This document shows positions 26,846 through 35,222 of a stretch of 64,000 nucleotides of DNA, piece by piece; position 1 is the first letter of the stretch, and each line of letters begins with the position of its first letter. This DNA is from JAEUOS01 sp965279115 (lineage in GTDB: Bacteria > Pseudomonadota > Gammaproteobacteria > Burkholderiales > JAEUOS01). Location of the stretch: the NCBI GenBank assembly GCA_965279115.1, contig OZ257137.1, positions 4,402,001 through 4,466,000 of the forward strand. Reading direction: 5' to 3'. The position numbers and the translations under genes were made by a program. The notes beneath the pieces are model-generated. The model saw nothing but the letters and a program-made list of their open reading frames with translations. It was not told where the DNA came from and searched no databases.

Positions 26846-28084
26846 CTAGTTCCAGGGCCCGAGGAAGGGTTCGCCGATAAAGGTTTCCGGTAACGCCTCG
26901 ACGGTGTCGGGCCAGTGGGCATTGTCGACCTTCGGGCGCAGTTCCGGCGGGCGCGGGCGCCCGTCCCAGCCGACCTGTTCCATCGCGTAATACAACTGCA
27001 CCAGGTGTCCGTCGGGATCGACGGCGAAGGCCGAGTAGTCGATGCCCGGAAACAACTCCGGCGGCAGCTTCTTGATGGCGACACCATTCTCGCCGAGAAA
27101 GCCCAGCGCGCCCTTGAGTTGCGCATAGTCGGCCACCTGGATGCCGAACGAGAACAGGGTGGTGTTGGGGTTCAGGCCCAGTTCGGCGCGCAGCGCCGTA
27201 GGATAGAGGGCAAGCGAATGGTGCTCGGTATTGGCGCGCAGGAACACGCAGCGGTGTCCCTTCCAGGTGATTTCCTCGGTGATGGACAAGCCCAGCACGT
27301 CGCGGTAGAAGGCCAGCGCCTGGTCGATATCCTTGATGAACAGGCGCACCGGGCCGACCCGCACCACCTTGAAGGGGCGCGCCAGCAGCACGCCGCCGAC
27401 GTCATGGGTTTCCTTGAGCGGTTCGACCTGGCGCCAGCCGGCGTTCGGGTCGACGCCACGCGCATGCCCGGCGATGACTTCCGCATATTCCGAGCGGTGC
27501 GGCAGGCTCGGCGTTTCGGTGTAGCGGAACTCATGCATGGCCATGGGCTTGGACAGGCCATCCCAGCCGATCTGTTCGATGCCGTAATACACCTCGTTGA
27601 CATGGCCGTCCGGATCGAACGGATAGGTGTGCCAGTTTGACCCGGGCGAGTCGCGCCCCGCCCGGTGGATGCGCAGGCCCAGCTTCTTGAAGTAATCGAA
27701 TCCGTTCACCACCTCCTGCAGGCTGCCCACCTGCCAGGTGATCTGGTTGGTGGTCACCTCGGGAAATTCGTTGGCATGCTTGTAGTTTGCCGACAGCGCC
27801 TTTTTCGGGAAGAACACAAAGGAATGATGGTCGGTGCCGTGGCGCGTGAAGTAGCCGACCATCGGCCCCATGTTGGGCACTTCCTCGGGCTTGAAGCGCG
27901 CCGTCAGGTCCAGCTTGTCGGAGACACGGAAACCGAGCAGGCGCTCGTAGAAGCCGCGCGTGACCTCCGGGTCGGCTACGTTGACGCCGAAATGGCCGAG
28001 TCGGCGGATGCGGAAAGGCCGCGGCATGCGGACCCCGCCCACGACGTACGAAGGCGTGTCCGGGGACCTGTTGCTGGTAGTCAT
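26846..28084 (-). CDS. Two-domain VOC protein, type I extradiol dioxygenase-like
   Basis: 412 residues from the ATG at 28084 (ribosome-binding site gaggaac). Two vicinal-oxygen-chelate domains: domain 1 about 25-172 and domain 2 about 235-385. Domain 1 keeps a plausible metal triad: H31 in LGHFGVNV, H86/H87 in DHHSFVFF and E164 in HVNEVYYG. In domain 2 the corresponding positions read VGPVRLFI (no His), HHSLALY and HLVQLYYA (Gln for Glu), so domain 2 seems to have lost the metal site. Classical BphC-type enzymes use the C-terminal domain instead. Predicted role: catecholic ring cleavage, supported by the CMD and Bug neighbours. Confidence 0.8.
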   Translation of the reverse strand: MTTSNRSPDTPSYVVGGVRMPRPFRIRRLGHFGVNVADPEVTRGFYERLLGFRVSDKLDLTARFKPEEVPNMGPMVGYFTRHGTDHHSFVFFPKKALSANYKHANEFPEVTTNQITWQVGSLQEVVNGFDYFKKLGLRIHRAGRDSPGSNWHTYPFDPDGHVNEVYYGIEQIGWDGLSKPMAMHEFRYTETPSLPHRSEYAEVIAGHARGVDPNAGWRQVEPLKETHDVGGVLLARPFKVVRVGPVRLFIKDIDQALAFYRDVLGLSITEEITWKGHRCVFLRANTEHHSLALYPTALRAELGLNPNTTLFSFGIQVADYAQLKGALGFLGENGVAIKKLPPELFPGIDYSAFAVDPDGHLVQLYYAMEQVGWDGRPRPPELRPKVDNAHWPDTVEALPETFIGEPFLGPWN

Positions 28085-28148
28085 GTGTGTTCCTCGATCC
28101 TCTGGTGACGGGCTGACAACCGCCCGTTCGAATATTGGCGGTGCCGCG

Positions 28149-28577
28149 TCAGCGCCCGGCGATGCCGAGCAATTCAACTTCGAAATGCAGGGTGGCGTTC
28201 GGTGGAATCACATTGCCGGCACCACGTTCGCCGTAGGCAATGGCGGGCGGGCAGGTGAGCTTGGCCTTGCCGCCCACCTTCATGCGTTGCACGCCTTCGG
28301 TCCAGCAGCGGATCACGCCGTTCAGCGGAAATTCGATCGGTGTACCGCGCTTGTAGGAACTGTCGAACTCGCGGCCGTCGGGGAAGGTACCGCGGTAGTG
28401 GACCTTCACCATATCGGCGGCGCCGGGGCTTGCGCCGGTGCCATCCTTGAGCGACTGGAAAATCAGTCCGCTGGGTGTGGTGATCGGGCTGGCGGTCTTG
28501 GCCGGATCCGCCTGTGCCAGTGTTGCGGTATTGATTGTCAACAACGGCAGAACTGCTGCGAAAAGTAAGTGCTTCAA
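28149..28577 (-). CDS. Secreted FKBP-type peptidyl-prolyl cis-trans isomerase
   Basis: 142 residues beginning with a TTG at 28577, chosen because a GGAG ribosome-binding site lies just upstream and the resulting N terminus is a proper signal peptide (MKHLLFAAVLPLLTINTATLAQA). The FKBP domain fills the rest: VKVHYRGTFPDGREFDSSY, PIEFPLNGVIRCWTEGVQRM, GGKAKLTCPPAIAYGERGAG and IPPNATLHFEVELLG. It assists protein folding in the periplasm. It is downstream of the PEP-CTERM gene on the same strand, 28 bases away. Confidence 0.93.
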   Translation of the reverse strand: MKHLLFAAVLPLLTINTATLAQADPAKTASPITTPSGLIFQSLKDGTGASPGAADMVKVHYRGTFPDGREFDSSYKRGTPIEFPLNGVIRCWTEGVQRMKVGGKAKLTCPPAIAYGERGAGNVIPPNATLHFEVELLGIAGR

Positions 28578-28605
28578 ATCCGTGCTCCAGGAGTATGCGT
28601 GGAAA

Positions 28606-29289
28606 TCAGATTATCGCCGTTCGTCGGCGCAGCACCGCGAGCCAGGCCAGTGCTGCCCAGACCAGCCAGAATGAGGGCGGCTCCGGCACGGTCCGGTAAA
28701 GCCACGCGCCAAAAAATGCCACATCGGGGTTGGTCTGCTGGAGATTGGAATAGCCGAGATCGGGATAGATGGTCCGCAGATCGTCCTGCACGCCGGAAAA
28801 GCCGGCTTGGCAAAGGGCAGGGGTGCACAAATCGTCGTCCGCTGTCCAGCCCAGCCCTTGTTCGATCAGCAGGGGAATGGAAAACGTGGTGCCAAAGGCC
28901 GACAGGACGGCGCGCGCCCAGGCGGAATTCATTTCGCTGGCAGTCGACCCGCCACCGAACGGGACCGAGAACGGCGCTGCCGAAAGCAGGGCGGCAACTT
29001 CCGCACGGGTCGCCCAGGTCCAACCGCTAAAGTCCACCGCAATCGAGCCAATCAACCGTGTGCCGCTGCAGAGTCCGCCGCCGACCGGGCATACCCCGCC
29101 TTCGTTGCCGGGGGTGGAAGCCTGGTCCCCGGCAGCAAGCTGGTCCCATGAAACGGCGACCGTGTCGGTAAGTGCGCGCCATTCACGCCCGCTGGAATCG
29201 ATATAGCCGGCCAGGGCGCAAGGCGAGCCTAGTACCCAGCCAAGCGCGAGGGCAACCATTCCCAAAGCACGACACAAGGCCTGGCGCAT
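28606..29289 (-). CDS. PEP-CTERM sorting domain-containing secreted protein
   Basis: 227 residues; start at 29289 set by a strong ribosome-binding site (cggagg, 7 bases before the ATG). An N-terminal signal peptide (cleaved near ALAG) is followed by a small secreted domain with four cysteines in pairs (CPVGGGLC; CTPALC) that could form disulfides. The C terminus is a textbook PEP-CTERM tail: VPEPPSFW, a hydrophobic stretch, then RRR. Such proteins are processed by an exosortase (EpsH) and exported to the surface or extracellular matrix. The exosortase gene itself is outside the window. Function of the mature domain unknown. Confidence 0.88.
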   Translation of the reverse strand: MRQALCRALGMVALALGWVLGSPCALAGYIDSSGREWRALTDTVAVSWDQLAAGDQASTPGNEGGVCPVGGGLCSGTRLIGSIAVDFSGWTWATRAEVAALLSAAPFSVPFGGGSTASEMNSAWARAVLSAFGTTFSIPLLIEQGLGWTADDDLCTPALCQAGFSGVQDDLRTIYPDLGYSNLQQTNPDVAFFGAWLYRTVPEPPSFWLVWAALAWLAVLRRRTAII

Positions 29290-29334
29290 ATTGAATCCTC
29301 CGGGAACTTCTGGAACCAACCAGTACCCCGGAGA

Positions 29335-30018
29335 TTATCTGCTTTTGGCGGCGTCTTGTGCGGCCGGCGCGTCCGGCTTTGTGTCCTTCGGCGTTCCGGC
29401 GACCCCCGCCCTGGGAGGATCCGCCGCATCGGCCTTGGGTGCGCCGATGTGCTGCTCGATCGCCGGCAAGCTGTGGGCGATACCCTTGTGGCAGTCGATG
29501 CAGGTCAGTCCCTTGTTGAACCCGGCCTGGTGGGCGCCGGCCGAGCGGCGGTTCTGTTCGGCGTAGTCCATGAAGGTGAAGTCGTGGCAGTTGCGGCATT
29601 CCTGGCTGTTGTTGCGCTTCATGCGCGCCCATTCATGGTTGGCCAGTTCGGCGCGCTTGGCGTTGAACTTCTCCGGTGTGTCCACCGACCCCAAGAAGTG
29701 ATGCCACAACTCGTTGCTCGCCTGGATCTTGCGCACGATCTTCGGCCCCCATTCCTTGGGCACGTGACAGTCCGGACAGGTGGCGCGCACACCGGTGCGG
29801 TTCTGGTAGTGGATGGTGTTGCGGTATTCCACGTAGACGTTGTCGCGCATTTCGTGGCAGCCCACGCAAAAGGCCTCGCGGTTGGTCCATTCCATCGCCG
29901 TGTTGAAGCCACCCCAGAAGATGATGCCCAGCACGAAAAACAGGCCCGCGGTGCCGGTGGCGAGCCGCCACGCCCATCCCAGGATGCCGCGCTTCCTGCC
30001 GTTGTTGTCGTCAGCCAT
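29335..30018 (-). CDS. napC: NapC/NirT tetraheme c-type cytochrome
   Basis: 227-residue membrane-anchored quinol dehydrogenase passing electrons from the quinol pool to NapB/NapA. An N-terminal membrane helix (about 17-37) anchors a periplasmic domain with four CxxCH heme sites at residues 51-55, 81-85, 141-145 and 173-177. The C-terminal 40 residues are a disordered Ala/Pro/Lys tail. It is the last gene of the reverse-strand nap operon, 12 bases after napB. Confidence 0.95.
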   Translation of the reverse strand: MADDNNGRKRGILGWAWRLATGTAGLFFVLGIIFWGGFNTAMEWTNREAFCVGCHEMRDNVYVEYRNTIHYQNRTGVRATCPDCHVPKEWGPKIVRKIQASNELWHHFLGSVDTPEKFNAKRAELANHEWARMKRNNSQECRNCHDFTFMDYAEQNRRSAGAHQAGFNKGLTCIDCHKGIAHSLPAIEQHIGAPKADAADPPRAGVAGTPKDTKPDAPAAQDAAKSR

Positions 30019-30030
30019 GATCCGGTCTCC

Positions 30031-30483
30031 TTACTGCAGTCCGCGGGCGCGCTGGAAGGTGTTTTCCACCAGCGGCTTGGCATCGGTCTGCGCCACATGG
30101 CAGGCGGTGCAGAAATAGCGCCGCGGGCTGATGTTGTCGAGTTCCTGGCCCTCGCGATTGCGGAAATGCGTGACGCTTACCTTGGTGGCACCGCTGTACT
30201 TGGCCCTCTGCCAGGCGTGGCAATCCATGCATTTGTTGAAGTTCTTCGTGATCTGGTAGCCCGCCGTGGTGTGCGGAATCAGCGGCGGTTGCTGCACGAA
30301 ATCGCGATCCGAGACCGGATGGTCGCGCTCCTGATGCGAGGCCACCGGGATGTTGTCCTGGTTGACCGGCGTGCCGCCGCGCAGGCTGCGCAGTTTCACC
30401 GGGTCGTCGGCGGCATGGGCAAGGCAGGCTCCGAACGCGAGGGTGGCGGCGAGTGCAAGCTTGAGCAGGGCATGGACCTTCAT
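30031..30483 (-). CDS. napB: Periplasmic nitrate reductase diheme cytochrome subunit NapB
   Basis: 150 residues: signal peptide (cleaved near AHAA), then a small domain with two heme c motifs, CMDCH at 85-89 and CTACH at 125-129, plus the conserved PPLIPH and HFRNREGQELDNISPRRYFC segments. NapB receives electrons from NapC and donates them to NapA. Ribosome-binding site aaagga; only 2 bases separate it from the napH stop. Confidence 0.95.
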   Translation of the reverse strand: MKVHALLKLALAATLAFGACLAHAADDPVKLRSLRGGTPVNQDNIPVASHQERDHPVSDRDFVQQPPLIPHTTAGYQITKNFNKCMDCHAWQRAKYSGATKVSVTHFRNREGQELDNISPRRYFCTACHVAQTDAKPLVENTFQRARGLQ

Positions 30484-30485
30484 GG

Positions 30486-31391
30486 TCAGTCCTTTCGATG
30501 GTCGAATCTGTGGGTGAAGGCGAAGACGTTGGTGCTGCATACGTCGATGCAGCGGCCGCAGTTGGTGCAGTCGGAATCCCGGATCACCGGGCCGGCGCCG
30601 TCCTTGCCCTTGAGCGGTGCGACGATCACCTGCGGCTCCGGACATACCGCATAGCAGTCGGCACAATCGTTGCACCGGCTGGCATGGCGCGCCGAAACGC
30701 GCAGCAGGCTGGCCGCGCCGATCAGGGAATAGGCGGCGCCCACCGGGCAGGCATGCCCGCACCATCCGCGTGGCGCGATCAGCAGGTCGAACAGGAACAC
30801 CGCTGCTGCGGCGCCCCAGGCGAGCGTGCCGCCGAAGATCAGCGCGCGCTGGGTCAGCGATACCGGGTTGACGGTTTCCCACACGGCCGCACCGCTTGCG
30901 GCGCAGGCCAGCAGGATGGCGCCGGCCAGCCAGTAGCGCAACGAGGCGCGTGGTGCGCGGCCGGTGGCGATGCCCAGGCGGCGGCGCAGCCAGGCGGCCG
31001 CGTCGGTCACCACGTTGACCGGGCACACCCAACTGCAGAAGACACGGCCGCCGGCCAGCATGTAGAAGGCCATGACGATCGCAGCGCCCGCCAGCGCGCT
31101 CATCTCCGGCATGTGGCGGGTGGCCAGCACCTGCGCCAGCACGAACGGGTCGGTCAGCGGCAATACCGACAAGGCGAGACTGGACGACAGGTTGCCCTTG
31201 ACGATCCACACCCCTGCCAGGGGACCAGCGAGAAACAGGCCGAGGATGGCTGCCTGCGAGAATCGCCGCAACAGCAGAAAGCGGTGCGCCATCCACCACC
31301 CCTTGGCGCGTGCCGCCTCGCGCCCCGGCATGGCAGGCGCCGGTCGCGTCGGAGGCGCAGCTGTGGCGGCGAGCGTGGGCGCGCTCATCAT
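30486..31391 (-). CDS. napH: Quinol dehydrogenase membrane subunit NapH
   Basis: 301-residue ferredoxin-type membrane protein with four or five transmembrane segments, two cytoplasmic-side cysteine motifs (FCSWVCPVN and WCGHACPVG) and two C-terminal 4Fe-4S motifs (CNDCADCYAVCP and CTNCGRCIDVCS). With NapG it forms a second quinol-oxidising route to NapA. The start ATG at 31391 overlaps the napG stop (atgatga), indicating translational coupling; the next ATG 3 bases on is equally possible. Confidence 0.94.
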   Translation of the reverse strand: MMSAPTLAATAAPPTRPAPAMPGREAARAKGWWMAHRFLLLRRFSQAAILGLFLAGPLAGVWIVKGNLSSSLALSVLPLTDPFVLAQVLATRHMPEMSALAGAAIVMAFYMLAGGRVFCSWVCPVNVVTDAAAWLRRRLGIATGRAPRASLRYWLAGAILLACAASGAAVWETVNPVSLTQRALIFGGTLAWGAAAAVFLFDLLIAPRGWCGHACPVGAAYSLIGAASLLRVSARHASRCNDCADCYAVCPEPQVIVAPLKGKDGAGPVIRDSDCTNCGRCIDVCSTNVFAFTHRFDHRKD

Positions 31392-32185
31392 TTGGTGGCC
31401 CCTCGGGCCGGATAAGCCTCGCGTCCGGAGCGCAGGGGCGCCAGGTCTCCCGGCACAGGCTGGACGGGCAGGTTTTGCACCGGCTGGTCGAACCTTGGCC
31501 GTCCGGCCTGGTTGCCCGGCTCCCAGCCCTTGCGGTAGTGGGCGCCGCCCTTGCCGCGGGCGAGCGAGCGCGGCATGACCTTGATGGCGGCTTCCTCGAG
31601 CACGCAACTCTTCTCGCACTTGCCGCAGCCGGTGCAGGCGTCCGCATGCACCGTCGGCAGCAGCATCGCATGACGGTCGCTGCGCGGGTTGCTCACCTTC
31701 TCGAGTGTGATGGCCTTGTCGATTACCGGACATACCCGATAGCAGACGTCGCAGCGCAGTCCCAGGAAGTTGAGGCAGTTTTCCTCGTCGGCCAGGACCG
31801 CGACCCCCATCTTCGCCTGCGTGATGTCCGTGAGGCCATGGTCGAGCGCGCCGGTCGGGCAGGCCTTCACGCACGGGATGTCCTCGCACATCTCGCACGG
31901 GATATTGCGGGCTTCGAAGTAGGGCGTGCCGATGGCCACGTCACGCGCCACGCCGTCCCCCCAGGTGGACAGCTTCAGGTTGCCGGGCGGGCAATCGCGC
32001 ACGCACAGGCCGCAGCGCAGGCAGGCACCGAGAAATCCTTCCTCGGCGATGGCGCCCGGCGGGCGCAAGGCCTGCGCCGGTCGCGCCTGCGCCGGCCGGC
32101 CGAACAGCGTGGCGCCGCCGGCGATCAACCCGGCGGTGGCGGCACTGGCGGCGCCTTGCAGGACGGCGCGTCGCGAAAGGTTCAT
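31388..32185 (-). CDS. napG: Ferredoxin-type protein NapG
   Basis: 265 residues with a Tat signal (SRRAVLQGAASAATAG) and four 4Fe-4S clusters: CLRCGLCVRDCPPG, CEMCEDIPCVKACPTG, CLNFLGLRCDVCYRVCP and CTGCGKCEKSC. It is exported folded and works with NapH as a quinol dehydrogenase. It lies 18 bases downstream of napA and overlaps napH by four bases. Confidence 0.95.
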   Translation of the reverse strand: MNLSRRAVLQGAASAATAGLIAGGATLFGRPAQARPAQALRPPGAIAEEGFLGACLRCGLCVRDCPPGNLKLSTWGDGVARDVAIGTPYFEARNIPCEMCEDIPCVKACPTGALDHGLTDITQAKMGVAVLADEENCLNFLGLRCDVCYRVCPVIDKAITLEKVSNPRSDRHAMLLPTVHADACTGCGKCEKSCVLEEAAIKVMPRSLARGKGGAHYRKGWEPGNQAGRPRFDQPVQNLPVQPVPGDLAPLRSGREAYPARGATK

Positions 32186-32203
32186 GGCGTTGCTATGCCG
32201 GCG

Positions 32204-34750
32204 TCAGGCGCGTGTGACCTTGACCGCGCATTTCTTGAAGTCGGTCTCCTTCGAAATCGGACAGGTGGCATCGAGCGTGAGCTTGTTGACCAGCCGGCCT
32301 TCGTCGAAAAAGGGGACGAAGATCAGGCCGCGCGGCACCTTGTTGCGGCCGCGGGTTTCGACATGCGCGGTGATTTCGCCGCGCCGCGAGGCCACCTTGA
32401 TCTGCATGCCGCGCTGGATGCCGCGGTCCTTGGCGTCGTCCGGATGCATGAACACCACTGCCTCGGGCACGGCGCGGTGCAACTCGGCGACGCGGCGGGT
32501 CATGGTGCCGGTGTGCCAGTGCTCCAGCACGCGGCCGGTGCACAGCCACAGGTTGTAGTCCTTGTCCGGCACTTCGGCGGCGGGCTGGTAGGGCAGCGCG
32601 AAGATGTTGGCCTTGCCATCCTTGTTGCCATAGAACCGGACGCCTTCGCCTGCCTTAACATAGGGGTCATAGCCCTCGCGGAAGCGCCACAGGGTTTCCT
32701 TCCCGCCCACCACCGGCCAGCGCAGGCCGCGTACCTCGTGATAGGTATCGAAAGGGGCGAGGTCATGCCCGTGGCCCCGGCCGAACTCGGCATATTCCTC
32801 GAACAGGCCCTTGTGCACATAAAAGCCGTAGGCCTTCGATTCGTCGTTGCTGTAGTCCTTGATGTACTTGGCGTTCACCTTCGTCAGGTCGCCGGCAGGG
32901 TACTTGTCGACCTTGCCGTTCTTGTACAGCACGTCGAACAAGGTCTTGCCCTTGAGCGCGGGCTTCTTCGCGATCAGTTCCTCGGGCCACACGTCCTCGA
33001 CCTTGAAGCGTTTCGAGAATTCCATGTATTGCCACAGGTCGGAGCGCGACTGTCCGGGCGCGGCCACCTGCTGGCGCCAGAACTGCGTGCGCCGCTCGGC
33101 GTTGCCGTATGCGCCTTCCTTTTCGACCCACATGGCCGAAGGCAGCACCAGGTCGGCGGCCATTGCGCTCACCGTGGGATAGGCGTCGCTTACCACCACG
33201 AAGGTCGCGGGGTTGCGCCAGCCCGGCAGGATCTCGCCGTTGATGTTGGGTCCCGCCTGCATATTGTTGGTGGTGGAGGTCCAATAGCACTTGAGCTTGC
33301 CGTCCTTGAGGGCACGGCTTTGCGCCACCGCGTGCAGGCCGATGTTGCCGGGCAGTGTGCCTTCCGGCAGTTGCCAGATGCCTTCGGTGATCTTGCGGTG
33401 CTCCGGGTTGGTGACCACCATGTCCGCCGGCAGGCGGTGCGCGAAGGTGCCGACCTCGCGCGCGGTGCCGCAGGCCGAGGGCTGGCCGGTGAGCGAGAAC
33501 GGGCTGTTGCCGGGCGAACTGATCTTGCCGGTGAGCAAGTGGATGTTGTAGACCATGTTGTTGGCCCAGGTGCCGCGGGTATGCTGGTTGAAGCCCATGG
33601 TCCACAGCGACATCACCTTGACCTTGGGGTCGGCATAGATCTTCGCCAGGTCTTCCAGCTGCTTGACCGGCACCCCGGAGAGCTTGCTCACCTTGTCGGC
33701 GGTGTAATCGGAGACGAACTTGGCGAACTCCTCGAAGCTCATCGGCGTGGAATCGTTCGGGTTGCCCTTGGGCTTGCCGTCGGCGCCGGGATAGCCGTTG
33801 GACTTGGCGTCCTTCTCTAGCAAGTGGGCCGGACGCAGGCCATAGCCGATGTCGTCCGCGCCCTTCCTGAAGTTGACGTTCTTCCTGACGAACTCCATGT
33901 CCACTTTCTTGTTGGCAATCAGATAGTGGGCGATGTAGTTGAGGATGGCCAGGTCGGTCTGCGGGGTGAAGATCATTCCCAGGTCGGCCAGGTCGAAGCT
34001 GCGGTGCTCGAAGGTCGACAGCACCACCACCTTGCTGTTCGGATTTGAGAGCCGGCGGTCGGTGATGCGGCTCCACAGCACCGGGTGCATCTCGGCCATG
34101 TTGGAGCCCCACAGCACGAAGGCGTCGGCCTGCTCGATGTCGTCATAGCAACCCATCGGCTCGTCGATGCCGAAGGAGCGCATGAAGCCGGCCACGGCGC
34201 TGGCCATGCAATGGCGCGCATTCGGGTCGAGGTTGTTGGAGCGGAATCCCGCCTTCCACAACTTGGCGGCGGCGTAGCCTTCGAAGATGGTCCACTGGCC
34301 GGAGCCGAACATGCCGACCGCGCCAGGACCGTCGCTCTTCAAGGCCTCTTTCCACTTGGCGGCCATCAGGTCGAAGGCCTCGTCCCAGCTGACCGATACG
34401 AAATCGCCATTCTTGTCGTACTTGCCGCCCTTCTTGCGCATCAGGGGTGTGGTCAGGCGATCCTTGCCATACATGATCTTGGACAGGAAATACCCCTTGA
34501 TGCAGTTCAGGCCACGATTGACCGGTGCTTCCGGGTCGCCCTGGGTCGCCACCACGCGGCCGTCCTGTACGCCCACCATCACGGCGCACCCCGTGCCGCA
34601 GAAACGGCAAGGCGCCTTGTCCCAGCGCACGGCGACATCCGCCGCTGTCTTTGCCGGAGCCTGGGCATCGGCGACCATGGGAATGCCGACGGCGGCCGCG
34701 CCGGCGGCCAATGCCTGGGCCTTGAGAAAATCCCTGCGGTTCGAGTTCAT
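32204..34750 (-). CDS. napA: Periplasmic nitrate reductase catalytic subunit NapA
   Basis: 848-residue molybdoenzyme reducing nitrate to nitrite in the periplasm. The start at 34750 gives a clean Tat signal (NRRDFLKAQALAAG) with ribosome-binding site ggagaac. The 4Fe-4S ligands are C48, C51, C55 and C83; the molybdenum-ligating cysteine is C181 in NARHCMASAV. Bis-MGD binding blocks follow through to RGLIFVPFFDEGRLVNKLT and CPISKETDFKKCAVKV at the C terminus. The start overlaps the napD stop by four bases. Long open frames on the opposite strand here are shadows. Confidence 0.97.
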   Translation of the reverse strand: MNSNRRDFLKAQALAAGAAAVGIPMVADAQAPAKTAADVAVRWDKAPCRFCGTGCAVMVGVQDGRVVATQGDPEAPVNRGLNCIKGYFLSKIMYGKDRLTTPLMRKKGGKYDKNGDFVSVSWDEAFDLMAAKWKEALKSDGPGAVGMFGSGQWTIFEGYAAAKLWKAGFRSNNLDPNARHCMASAVAGFMRSFGIDEPMGCYDDIEQADAFVLWGSNMAEMHPVLWSRITDRRLSNPNSKVVVLSTFEHRSFDLADLGMIFTPQTDLAILNYIAHYLIANKKVDMEFVRKNVNFRKGADDIGYGLRPAHLLEKDAKSNGYPGADGKPKGNPNDSTPMSFEEFAKFVSDYTADKVSKLSGVPVKQLEDLAKIYADPKVKVMSLWTMGFNQHTRGTWANNMVYNIHLLTGKISSPGNSPFSLTGQPSACGTAREVGTFAHRLPADMVVTNPEHRKITEGIWQLPEGTLPGNIGLHAVAQSRALKDGKLKCYWTSTTNNMQAGPNINGEILPGWRNPATFVVVSDAYPTVSAMAADLVLPSAMWVEKEGAYGNAERRTQFWRQQVAAPGQSRSDLWQYMEFSKRFKVEDVWPEELIAKKPALKGKTLFDVLYKNGKVDKYPAGDLTKVNAKYIKDYSNDESKAYGFYVHKGLFEEYAEFGRGHGHDLAPFDTYHEVRGLRWPVVGGKETLWRFREGYDPYVKAGEGVRFYGNKDGKANIFALPYQPAAEVPDKDYNLWLCTGRVLEHWHTGTMTRRVAELHRAVPEAVVFMHPDDAKDRGIQRGMQIKVASRRGEITAHVETRGRNKVPRGLIFVPFFDEGRLVNKLTLDATCPISKETDFKKCAVKVTRA

Positions 34751-35115
34751 CGCGTGTTCTCCATGCGTGCGCCTGGCGGCGTCGGTTGGCTGGATGGGGC
34801 GGATGGCGTGGCGGCAAGGCTGCCGCGCCAGTCGCGGTAGTCGGTCAATGCACTGTCGCCCAAGGGCGGAGCGTCGGGGCCGGAGTATTCGTAGACCAGC
34901 GAGGTATTGAGGACTTCCGGCCACAGCGCGATGGCGGCCATGGTGGCCGCAGCGCTGTGAATCGTGCCCGCCACTTCGGCGTCTTCAATGACGGTCACCA
35001 GGCGCCCGTCGCCGGGGTTGAGCGAAACGTCGGCCCCGGGGAGCGTGGAGATCCGGTCGGCGACCAGGGGGACATGTTGCGGAAGAACCCTCACGACAAC
35101 GCCAAGTATGCTCAC
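34747..35115 (-). CDS. napD: NapA Tat-signal chaperone NapD
   Basis: 122 residues from a GTG at 35115, preferred because aagggg lies 7 bases upstream and the protein then starts at the conserved first beta strand (SILGVVVRVLPQHV). Conserved features are GRLVTVIEDAE and the IALWPEVLNTSLVYEY strand. NapD binds the NapA signal peptide and delays export until the cofactor is inserted. The C-terminal 40 residues are an extension rich in Pro and Ser. First gene of the napDAGHBC operon; its stop overlaps the napA start (atga). Confidence 0.88.
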   Translation of the reverse strand: MSILGVVVRVLPQHVPLVADRISTLPGADVSLNPGDGRLVTVIEDAEVAGTIHSAAATMAAIALWPEVLNTSLVYEYSGPDAPPLGDSALTDYRDWRGSLAATPSAPSSQPTPPGARMENTR

Positions 35116-35143
35116 AAGTCGCCCCTTAATAGTGCGTTTGCAC

Positions 35144-35149
35144 AATTTA
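35144..35149 (-). promoter_or_regulatory. Candidate -10 element for the napDAGHBC promoter
   Basis: On the reverse strand an AT-rich hexamer (about taaatt) lies roughly 30 bases upstream of the napD GTG. A transcript starting near 35137 would put the centre of the FNR-like box (35177.5) about 40 bases upstream, the class II activator spacing. Short and degenerate, so only suggestive. Confidence 0.4.
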
Positions 35150-35170
35150 AGTGCGTTTCAGTTTCAATCT

Positions 35171-35184
35171 TTGACGTCGATCAA
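35171..35184. promoter_or_regulatory. FNR/Anr-type binding site between napD and napF
   Basis: ttgacgtcgatcaa matches the FNR consensus TTGAT-N4-ATCAA with one mismatch in the first half site. It lies in the 107-base gap between the divergent napD and napF starts, and is positioned for class II activation of a napD promoter. It could also act on napF, whose -10-like tataaa is at 35195-35200. Oxygen-dependent control of nitrate reduction is the expected role. Confidence 0.7.
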
Positions 35185-35222
35185 ACCGGAGTCGTATAAA
35201 GTGATCGCTTTGGAGAAATGGC

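Noticed and set aside
30031..31671. A single long reverse-strand protein covering napB plus upstream sequence
   Set aside because: Only the last 150 codons are real (napB); the rest is an out-of-frame reading of napH, which has its own start and motifs.
31310..33820. 836-codon open frame on the forward strand opposite napA, napG and napH
   Set aside because: Antisense shadow; composition is His/Arg/Gly-rich and has no recognisable domain.
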